DNA of 6,820 bases from Planctomycetota bacterium (GTDB lineage: Bacteria > Planctomycetota > UBA1135 > UBA2386). Below the pieces are notes generated by a model. It had not been told where the DNA came from, did not search any database, and saw only the letters and a program-made list of their open reading frames with translations. The position numbers were made by a program, and so were the translations under genes. This document shows positions 1 to 5,071 of this stretch, one piece after another. The stretch lies in NCBI GenBank assembly GCA_020425915.1, contig JAGQQZ010000594.1:1-6820 (forward strand). The letters are read 5' to 3'. Positions within the stretch are counted from its first letter, which is position 1. Each line of letters opens with the position of its first letter.

Positions 1-120
1 GCCACTCGCAAGAAGGCCGCCAAGAAGAAGGCCACTCGCAAGAAGGCGACCAAGAAGAAGGCCACTCGCAAGAAGGCCACCACGAAGAAGGCTACGAGCC
101 GCAAGACGGCGCGTCGCCGC
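1..120 (+). repeat. 30-bp coding tandem repeat (15-bp half units)
   Basis: Three near-identical 30-bp units occupy 1-30, 31-60 and 61-90, and a diverged fourth occupies 91-120. Units 1 and 2 differ at two bases, as do units 2 and 3. Each unit encodes two pentapeptides (ATRKK followed by A-A/T-K/T-KK). The array continues to the left edge, so the true copy number is unknown. Such arrays expand and contract by slippage or recombination, so the tail length may vary between strains; that is an inference. Confidence 0.9.
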
Positions 121-123
121 TGA
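1..123 (+). CDS. Lysine/alanine-rich histone H1-like protein, C-terminal end (partial)
   Basis: The first 40 codons of the window are open in frame 1 and end at a TGA at 121-123; the start lies outside. The peptide contains only Ala, Thr, Arg, Lys and one Ser, arranged as eight five-residue units of the type ATRKK or ATKKK, and ends in an arginine cluster (TARRR). Such tails are known in bacterial histone H1-like/Hc1 and AlgP-like proteins. They also occur as basic extensions on HU, topoisomerase I or other nucleic-acid-binding proteins. They bind DNA or RNA by charge and are probably unstructured. The tail alone cannot show which parent protein this is. Use of this frame is supported by the perfect amino-acid periodicity, by synonymous changes between repeat units, and by a terminator about 110 bp downstream. 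Sure of a coding basic tail, unsure of the full identity. Confidence 0.8.
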   Translation, partial: ATRKKAAKKKATRKKATKKKATRKKATTKKATSRKTARRR

Positions 124-187
124 GTTCTGTTCCTTTCGGCGGTTCGGGTCCTCCCGTGCGCTTCGTGCGCCGTGCCCGACCGCCGCT

Positions 188-220
188 CGGTGCGAACCCT
201 TGCGGTTGGAGTTCGCACCG
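188..220. other. Perfect 10-bp stem-loop downstream of the basic-tail gene
   Basis: CGGTGCGAAC (188-197) is the exact reverse complement of GTTCGCACCG (211-220), with a 13-base loop. It lies 65 bp after the basic-protein stop and 14 bp before the T-rich terminator hairpin. It has no T run of its own, so it is not a classical intrinsic terminator. It could be a 3'-end stabilising or processing hairpin of the upstream mRNA, or a protein-binding dyad. No function can be assigned from sequence alone. Confidence 0.6.
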
Positions 221-233
221 GTCGAACAGATCG

Positions 234-269
234 AAAAAGGACGGAAGCTCTCGCTTCCGTCCTTTTTTT
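234..269. terminator. Bidirectional intrinsic terminator between the basic-tail gene and metG
   Basis: GGACGGAAGC (239-248) pairs perfectly with GCTTCCGTCC (253-262) around a TCTC loop. The stem is flanked by five A on the left (234-238) and seven T on the right (263-269). Read rightward, the hairpin ends in T7 and terminates the basic-protein gene. Read leftward, the five A become T5, and the hairpin sits about 30 bp after the metG stop. With the A/T pairs included the stem is 15 bp. This arrangement is typical of a shared terminator between convergent genes. Confidence 0.92.
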
Positions 270-300
270 ATCGGGAGTGCCGTGCGGCGCAGGGCGCGGC

Positions 301-2397
301 TCAGCGCACCCGGGTTCCGTCGGGCACGTCCGAATCGGCGCTCAGCAGGCGAGGCTTGCCGTCTGCGCCGTCGGCAGCCAGGAGCATGCCCTGCGACTCG
401 ACACCTCGGAGCTTGCGAGGCGCGAGATTCGCGACGACGTTGACCCGTCGGCCGACGAGGTCTTCGGGCGCGTAGCTCGCCGCGATGCCTGCCACCACGG
501 TGCGACGCTCGAAGCCGAGGTCGACCTGGACGACGAGTAGGCGATCCGCCTTCGGGTGTTTCTCCGCGGCGATGACCGTACCGACCCGCACGTCGATCGC
601 GGTGAACTGGTCGAAGTCGATCGAGTCGGCGAGCGGTTCGTGGGGGGGAGTCGTCGATTCCATGGCGGATTCCTCGAGTCGCTGCTTCTGTTCCGCGATG
701 AACTCGTTCGACAGCTTGCGGAACAGCGCGGTCTTCTCGTGACCCTTCGGGTCCGTGAACTTGGGCAGTGCGGCGCTCAGCGGAGCTCCCGCGTGCGAGT
801 CGGAGTCATCGACGACACCGACCCGATCGAAACGGAACGCCTCGGGGTCGCGGCCGATCGCAGTCCGGAGTGTCCGTGCCGTCGATGGCATGATCGGGGC
901 CGCGAGAGTGGCGAGGGCATCGATCAGTTCGACGCAGATCCGCATCGATTGACCGCTGCGTGATCGCGTCGCATCGTCCTTGACCGTGACCCAAGGCTGT
1001 TCGGCGTCGTAGTAGCGGTTGGCGACGTTGCCCAGCCCCATCAGCGTCGCGCCGGCACGACGGAACTGGAACGTCCCCAGACACTCCTTCATCGTCTGAG
1101 AGGCCTGGCGCGCGGCTTCCAGAGCCGCGCGGTCGGCGTCGGAGAGGTCTCCGAGCGCCGGAATCACGCCGTCGAAGAACTTCTCGACGAAGCGCAGCGT
1201 TCGTGACACGAAGTTGCCGAGGTTGTCGGCGAGCTCGTCGTTCACGCGACTTTGGAAGCCGTCCCACGTCCATTCGGAGTCCGCGGTCTCCGGCATCATC
1301 GTGCACAGCGCGTAGCGCAGCGCGTCGACCGGAACCACGCCTCGGAGCGCGTCTTCGGGGATGTACCAGCCGGTCGACGTGTTGAACTTCCGGCCCTCGA
1401 GATTGAAGAACTCGTTCGCGGGGACGTTCGACGGCAGCGTCCAGTCACGCTTCGAGCCCCACAGGATCGACGGGAACACGACCGTGTGGAAGGTGATGTT
1501 GTCCTTGCCGATGAAGTGGTAGAGCTCGGTGTCGGGAGAGCGCCAGAACTCCTCGAAGCGCTCGGGCGCGCCCACGGACTCCCAATGCTGCCGGGAGATC
1601 GACATGTAGCCGATCGGCGCGTCGAACCACACGTAGAGGACCTTGCCGTCTGCGCCCTCGACCGGGACGGGGACGCCCCACGGGAGGTCGCGCGTGATCG
1701 GTCGTTCGCGGAGGTCCTTGAGATCGCTGCGAACGAAGTTCTCGACGTTGGGCTTCCACGTGCCGCGCTTCGATTCGAACCACTCGCCTAGCCATTCGTC
1801 GCGGATCTTCGCGAGATCGAGGTACCAGTGCGTGGTGGCCCGGAGCACGGGCTTTGACCCGTCGAGCGTGCTGCGGGGTTCCTTCAGGAGCTTGGCCTCG
1901 AGGTACTTCCCGCAGCTGGGGCATTCGTCGCCACGAGCCTTCTCGTAGCCGCACAGATAGCAGATCCCCTGGACGTAGCGGTCGGGCAGGAAGCGGCCCG
2001 TCGACTCCGAGTAGAACTGCTCTTCGGTGCGTTCGAACAGGTACCCGTTCGCGTCGAGATCGCGGAAGAACTGCTGCGCGAGCTCGCGGTGGTACGGGTT
2101 GCGGTGGTGTGCGGTCCCGGTGAACACGTCGAACTCGATCCCGACGTCGGACAACGACTTGGCGATGATCCCGTGCCAGTGGTCGACGTACTCGGCGTAT
2201 CCGGTCCCTTGCTGCTCGGCCCGGAGCGTGATCGCCACGCCGTGCTCGTCCGTGCCGCAGACGTAGTGCACGTCGTCGCCCAGCATCCGGCGGAATCGGA
2301 CGTAGATGTCGGCCGGCAGGTAGGCGCCGACGATGTGGCCGAAGTGGATCGGGCCGTTCGCGTACGGCAGCGCGCTCGTCACCAGGACTCTGGACAT
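301..2397 (-). CDS. metG: Methionine--tRNA ligase with C-terminal tRNA-binding domain
   Basis: This cytoplasmic class I aminoacyl-tRNA synthetase charges tRNA-Met with methionine using ATP. The 698-residue protein begins MSRVLVTSALPYANGPIH. The HIGH motif is HFGH (18-21). A four-cysteine zinc knuckle (Cys146, 149, 159, 162) matches the spacing in E. coli MetRS. The KMSKS loop reads KFNTS (337-341). The anticodon-binding helical domain keeps the Asn395/Arg399 pair (NFVSR) and the tryptophan of 'QPWVTVK' (Trp469), equivalent to the E. coli anticodon-reading residues. A linker at about 560-590 leads to an EMAP-II/Arc1p-like OB-fold (about 592-698, 'FTAIDVRVGTV', 'SQGMLLAA') that binds tRNA and supports dimerisation. 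I chose the ATG at 2397; a TTG at 2406 would add three residues but lies against the upstream stop. No clear Shine-Dalgarno is seen. The gene starts 10 bp after the EI24-like gene stops, so co-transcription and perhaps translational coupling are likely. The full family length is present with no frameshift. Confidence 0.97.
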   Translation of the reverse strand: MSRVLVTSALPYANGPIHFGHIVGAYLPADIYVRFRRMLGDDVHYVCGTDEHGVAITLRAEQQGTGYAEYVDHWHGIIAKSLSDVGIEFDVFTGTAHHRNPYHRELAQQFFRDLDANGYLFERTEEQFYSESTGRFLPDRYVQGICYLCGYEKARGDECPSCGKYLEAKLLKEPRSTLDGSKPVLRATTHWYLDLAKIRDEWLGEWFESKRGTWKPNVENFVRSDLKDLRERPITRDLPWGVPVPVEGADGKVLYVWFDAPIGYMSISRQHWESVGAPERFEEFWRSPDTELYHFIGKDNITFHTVVFPSILWGSKRDWTLPSNVPANEFFNLEGRKFNTSTGWYIPEDALRGVVPVDALRYALCTMMPETADSEWTWDGFQSRVNDELADNLGNFVSRTLRFVEKFFDGVIPALGDLSDADRAALEAARQASQTMKECLGTFQFRRAGATLMGLGNVANRYYDAEQPWVTVKDDATRSRSGQSMRICVELIDALATLAAPIMPSTARTLRTAIGRDPEAFRFDRVGVVDDSDSHAGAPLSAALPKFTDPKGHEKTALFRKLSNEFIAEQKQRLEESAMESTTPPHEPLADSIDFDQFTAIDVRVGTVIAAEKHPKADRLLVVQVDLGFERRTVVAGIAASYAPEDLVGRRVNVVANLAPRKLRGVESQGMLLAADGADGKPRLLSADSDVPDGTRVR

Positions 2398-2407
2398 CGG
2401 TGGCAAC

Positions 2408-3325
2408 TTAGCCGCGGTCCTGGGTGCGCGCGAGGTTCGCCTTGTCGCGGACCCGAGGAGCGCCCGGGAGCTTCTCGAATCGCAGGTAGAGCGTGCTCAC
2501 GGCGACGGCCGTCGCCGGTGTCAGGATCAGGAAGTTGAACAGCGGGATCAGCAGGCCGAGCTGGAACGCCATGCCGAAGCCGAGCGCCGCAGGCCAGTTG
2601 CGGCGGACTACTTGCAGGCGGTGGGTGAGCCCGAAGCCGCGACGCGACTCGGGAATCTCGAACCAGACGATCGCGTTGAGGAGCGCCGCGAGGATGAATG
2701 CCAGTGCGGCGCCGATTCCCGTCAGCGACAGGACGAGTGCCAGTGGAAGGACGAGGATCTGAACGACGAGGATCTGCGCCGATCCACGCAGGCCGGTCCA
2801 TGCATTGGCCCAGAAGCCCGGGTCCACTGGACGCATGCCGTTGCCGCCGTGGATGCGCTCGGTCGCCTGGGCGAGTGGGTCCAGGAACGGCCCCATGACG
2901 GTCTCGATCAACACGGGTGTCAGGAAGAACATCACGATCGCCGCCAGCAACATCGCCAGTCCGCCCGCGAACCAGGAGTCGGGAGAGGGGCGTGCCCAGT
3001 CGAACCAGCCCCAGTCGCCGTCGAACGACCAGGAGATCAGCTCCTGACAGCCGAGGAAGAGGCCGAAGAACACGATCGCCAGGACGACGAAGTTCACGAG
3101 GAACGGCACCTTGAGCTTGCCGGCGTATTCCGGGCGCGTGAACAGCGTGAGGCAGGCCGCGAACAGGCTGACGAAGCCCCGCACGAATTCGACCGGGGCG
3201 ATACCACGACCGACCCGCATCGGGCTGCCGTCGAGGCCGACGAGACTCCCGCCGCACCGTCCACACGAATGCTCGTGTGCTTCGAGCGGGTAGCCGCAGG
3301 CCCTGCAGGTGGGGTGCTCAGACAT
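2408..3325 (-). CDS. Zinc-ribbon and EI24/CysZ-like integral membrane protein
   Basis: This 305-residue protein begins with a short cytoplasmic zinc ribbon: C-x2-C at Cys7/Cys10 and C-x2-C at Cys21/Cys24. Hydrophobic segments follow at about 47-62, 73-93, 118-140, 184-222 (long enough for two helices or a hairpin) and 246-281. The spacing, the 'GPFLDPLAQATERIHGG' stretch after the third segment and the 'IPLFNFLILTPATAVAVSTLYL' ending resemble the EI24/CysZ family (formerly DUF540), whose E. coli member CysZ transports sulfate. Family membership does not prove sulfate transport here, and no sulfur-assimilation gene is nearby. I chose the ATG at 3325; the frame extends to a TTG at 3415, but that part is arginine-rich, not membrane-like, and overlaps the promoter region. 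It lies 10 bp upstream of metG on the same strand and is probably the first gene of that operon. The tail after residue 285 is charged and cytoplasmic. Confidence 0.85.
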   Translation of the reverse strand: MSEHPTCRACGYPLEAHEHSCGRCGGSLVGLDGSPMRVGRGIAPVEFVRGFVSLFAACLTLFTRPEYAGKLKVPFLVNFVVLAIVFFGLFLGCQELISWSFDGDWGWFDWARPSPDSWFAGGLAMLLAAIVMFFLTPVLIETVMGPFLDPLAQATERIHGGNGMRPVDPGFWANAWTGLRGSAQILVVQILVLPLALVLSLTGIGAALAFILAALLNAIVWFEIPESRRGFGLTHRLQVVRRNWPAALGFGMAFQLGLLIPLFNFLILTPATAVAVSTLYLRFEKLPGAPRVRDKANLARTQDRG

Positions 3326-3386
3326 TCGGATCCGGTTGAAAATCGCTGTTCGGCGGGGGGTTCGCCCCGGCCCGGCGATGCGTTGG

Positions 3387-3415
3387 ATCGCACCGCCCTT
3401 CCGTGCTCGGGTCAA
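3387..3415 (-). promoter_or_regulatory. Candidate promoter of the EI24-like/metG unit
   Basis: On the minus strand, TTGACC (3415-3410, five of six matches to TTGACA) is followed after 17 bp by TGCGAT (3392-3387, three of six matches to TATAAT). This would place the RNA start about 50-55 nt before the EI24-like ATG. The -10 match is weak, so this rests mainly on the -35 box, the ideal spacing and the position. Confidence 0.25.
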
Positions 3416-3436
3416 GATTGGGCCCGAATGTTGACC
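3410..3436. promoter_or_regulatory. 27-bp imperfect palindrome, putative operator in the divergent region
   Basis: The left half GGTCAAGATTGGG (3410-3422) matches the reverse complement of the right half CCCGAATGTTGACC (3423-3436) at 12 of 13 positions, allowing one extra base (G3426). The centre is GGGCCC. It lies between two divergent genes, and its outer arms form the TTGACC boxes proposed as -35 elements on each strand. A dimeric repressor bound here could block both promoters. No regulator gene is present in the window, so the cognate protein is unknown. The symmetry could partly reflect two back-to-back -35 boxes. Confidence 0.5.
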
Positions 3437-3461
3437 AACCCGCGAACTGCGCGGCTATCGT
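3431..3461 (+). promoter_or_regulatory. Candidate promoter of the glutaryl-CoA dehydrogenase gene
   Basis: TTGACC (3431-3436, five of six matches to the -35 consensus) is followed after 19 bp by TATCGT (3456-3461, four of six matches to the -10 consensus). Spacing of 19 bp is longer than ideal. It would give a leader of roughly 20 nt before the ATG at 3490. The -35 box is also the right arm of the 27-bp palindrome. Confidence 0.35.
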
Positions 3462-3489
3462 GTCCCGCCAATCCCGACCGAGATTCCCG

Positions 3490-4656
3490 ATGAGTTCGTT
3501 CAAAGCAGCCGACTTCTACCAGATCGATGACCTCTTCACCGAAGAAGAGCGCATGGCCCGCGACGCCGTCCGCGAGTGGGTCGACGGCGAGTTCATGCCG
3601 ATCATCGAGGAGCACAATCGCGCCGCGACCTTCCCCAAGCACATCGTGCCGCAGCTCGGCGAGATGGGTCTGCTCGGAGCCAGTCTCGACGGATACGGCT
3701 GCGCGGGGATGTCGCCGACGGCGTACGGCTTGATTCTCCAGGAACTCGAACGCGGGGATTCGGGCCTGCGCTCGTTCGTGAGCGTGCAGGGTTCGCTGTG
3801 CATGTTCCCGATCCACGCCTTCGGTACCGAGGAACAGAAGGAGAAGTACCTCCCGCGGATGGCGAAGGGCGAGTTGATCGGCTGCTTCGGCCTCACCGAG
3901 GCGGACTTCGGCAGCAATCCCAGCGGCATGCTGACCCGCGCCGAGGACAAGGGTGACCACTACGTCCTGAACGGCTCGAAGTACTGGATCACGAACGGCT
4001 GCATCGCAGGCGTCGCGATCGTCGCGGCCAAGCTCGACGACGTCGTCCGACTCTTCGTCATCGACACCGACACGCCGGGGTTCTCGACGAACACGATCAA
4101 GAACAAGTTCTCGCTGCGCGCCTCGGTCACCTCCGAGCTCGTGCTGGAGGACGTCAAGGTCCCGAAGGACACCCTCCTGCCTGGCGTCGAGGGGCTCAAG
4201 GGGCCGCTGAGCTGCCTGAACTCGGCTCGCTTCGGGATCGCGTTCGGCGCCGTCGGCTCCGCCATGGCGGTCTATGACGAGGCGCTGCGGTACTCGAAGA
4301 ACCGAATCATGTTCGATCGGCCGATCGCCCGGTTCCAGCTCGTGCAGAACAAGCTGGTCTGGATGATCAACGAGATCACGAAGGCCCAGCTGCTCGCCTG
4401 GCGCCTCGGCCGGCTCAAGGAGATGGGCAGGCTGCACCACTCGCACGTCTCGCTCGCGAAGCGCAACAACTGCTGGATGGCGCTCGAGTGTTGCCGTCTG
4501 GCGCGCGACGTCCTCGGTGCCAACGGGATCACCGACGAGTACCAGGTCATGCGGCACATGTGCAACTTGGAGTCGGTCATCACGTACGAGGGGACGCACG
4601 ACATCCACGCGTTGATCGTCGGGCGCGAGATCTCGGGCGAGAACGCGATCGCCTGA
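3490..4656 (+). CDS. gcdH: Glutaryl-CoA dehydrogenase-type acyl-CoA dehydrogenase (decarboxylating type predicted)
   Basis: This FAD-dependent enzyme is predicted to oxidise glutaryl-CoA and decarboxylate it to crotonyl-CoA and CO2, in lysine, tryptophan and aromatic-compound breakdown, passing electrons to ETF. The 388 residues give the full family fold: N-terminal helices (about 15-130), central beta domain (about 130-230) and C-terminal helices (about 240-388). It follows human GCDH closely ('GYGCAGMSPTAYGL', 'KGELIGCFGLTE', 'NKFSLRAS', 'KRNNC', 'CNLESVITYEGTHDIHAL'). The catalytic base is Glu367. Glu87 and Arg94 fall at the numbering of the human mature enzyme, and Tyr366 precedes the catalytic Glu. 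Glu87 and Tyr366 are the positions associated with decarboxylation. One oddity is GSN (141-143) where most family members have GSD. I chose the ATG at 3490 because the frame upstream of it, back to 3403, is unlike the family and covers the promoter. No clear Shine-Dalgarno is seen. No glutaryl-CoA pathway partner is in the window, so a related acyl-CoA substrate remains possible. Confidence 0.93.
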   Translation: MSSFKAADFYQIDDLFTEEERMARDAVREWVDGEFMPIIEEHNRAATFPKHIVPQLGEMGLLGASLDGYGCAGMSPTAYGLILQELERGDSGLRSFVSVQGSLCMFPIHAFGTEEQKEKYLPRMAKGELIGCFGLTEADFGSNPSGMLTRAEDKGDHYVLNGSKYWITNGCIAGVAIVAAKLDDVVRLFVIDTDTPGFSTNTIKNKFSLRASVTSELVLEDVKVPKDTLLPGVEGLKGPLSCLNSARFGIAFGAVGSAMAVYDEALRYSKNRIMFDRPIARFQLVQNKLVWMINEITKAQLLAWRLGRLKEMGRLHHSHVSLAKRNNCWMALECCRLARDVLGANGITDEYQVMRHMCNLESVITYEGTHDIHALIVGREISGENAIA

Positions 4657-4660
4657 GGTC

Positions 4661-4894
4661 GTGCGCGATCCCGCGACGCCGCCCCGCGCGTTCTCGATCG
4701 CGGCGGCCTGGATCGGGCTCGTCGCGGGCGGCCTGGTCTGGATCCTCTACTGGGGCGCCAGGAACCTGCCCGCGCGGGGCAGCACGGCCGAGTGGCGCCC
4801 CACGCTCGACGTCGTCGATCTGGTGCTGCTGGTCGTGATGCCGCTGGCGATCGCGGCGGCGGCGGGTCGTTTGGGTCGCAATCGGTTGCCTTGA
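4661..4894 (+). CDS. Small two-helix membrane protein, hypothetical
   Basis: This 77-residue frame begins with a GTG four bases after the dehydrogenase stop. I do not recognise the family. It has two clear hydrophobic segments, about residues 10-33 (AFSIAAAWIGLVAGGLVWIL) and about 53-72 (VDLVLLVVMPLAIAAAAG). They are joined by a loop of about 20 residues containing Arg, Pro and an 'EWRPTLDVVD' stretch, and the protein ends in a short basic tail. Charges suggest both ends may be cytoplasmic. In favour of a real gene are the tight spacing after the dehydrogenase, a coherent two-helix pattern and codon use like its neighbours. Against it are the GTG start, a GAGG only about two bases upstream (too close to be a good ribosome site) and the short length. 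A functional link to the dehydrogenase is not implied. Confidence 0.6.
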   Translation: MRDPATPPRAFSIAAAWIGLVAGGLVWILYWGARNLPARGSTAEWRPTLDVVDLVLLVVMPLAIAAAAGRLGRNRLP

Positions 4895-4919
4895 AGTGAC
4901 TTGGAGAGCGTAGGGCGGG

Positions 4920-4967
4920 GATCCGTCGCCTCGCGGATCGCTCCTTGCCAAGGTAGTCTCGGATCGC
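4920..4967. repeat. Cluster of short repeats in the 4895-5071 intergenic gap
   Basis: GATCCG (4920-4925) and CGGATC (4934-4939) form a 6-bp stem with an 8-base loop just after the small membrane gene. There is no T run, so it is a weak candidate terminator at best. CGGATCGC occurs directly repeated at 4934-4941 and 4960-4967, and between the copies sits the 11-bp palindrome CCTTGCCAAGG (4943-4953). The group lies upstream of the protease promoter candidate and could be a regulatory region, but each element is short and GATC-rich words are common in this DNA. Confidence 0.3.
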
Positions 4968-5012
4968 GGGGAACGTCGGCGGGTCGTCGATGCGTCGAAA
5001 TGGACGGGGTTC

Positions 5013-5021
5013 TGGTCTAAT
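5013..5021 (+). promoter_or_regulatory. Candidate extended -10 promoter of the subtilase gene
   Basis: TCTAAT (5016-5021) matches the -10 consensus at five of six bases and is preceded by TG plus one base (5013-5015), the extended -10 motif. No good -35 box exists at 16-18 bp; TCGAAA (4995-5000) is a poor match at 15 bp. Extended -10 promoters do not need a strong -35. The predicted RNA start near 5028 leaves about 40-45 nt of leader before the ATG at 5072. Confidence 0.4.
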
Positions 5022-5071
5022 CCAGCATCTCCGCCGCGCCCCTTGCCACTTCCCACCTTCGCGAATCGCTC

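Noticed and set aside
1..90. CRISPR-like array because of the 30-bp repeats at the left edge
   Set aside because: The repeats are contiguous without unique spacers and encode an in-frame basic peptide.
806..1306. Frames overlapping metG, considered as signs of a frameshift or split gene
   Set aside because: The metG frame is continuous from start to stop with all domains in order; the other frames are Arg-rich shadows.
3326..3415. N-terminal extension of the EI24-like protein to a TTG at 3415
   Set aside because: The added 30 residues are Arg/Thr-rich, precede a clean zinc-ribbon start and overlap the divergent promoter region.
3403..3489. N-terminal extension of the dehydrogenase to an upstream start at 3403
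   Set aside because: The extra 29 residues do not resemble the family and would cover the promoter candidates and palindrome. The ATG at 3490 gives Glu87/Arg94 numbering equal to the mature human enzyme.
2333..3493. A 386-codon plus-strand frame opposite the EI24-like gene
   Set aside because: It is low-complexity Arg/Glu/Gln-rich and antisense to a convincing membrane protein, and it spans the divergent promoter region.
3412..4608. A 398-codon minus-strand frame opposite the glutaryl-CoA dehydrogenase
   Set aside because: It is antisense to a full-length enzyme with all active-site residues, and its composition is typical of a high-GC shadow frame.
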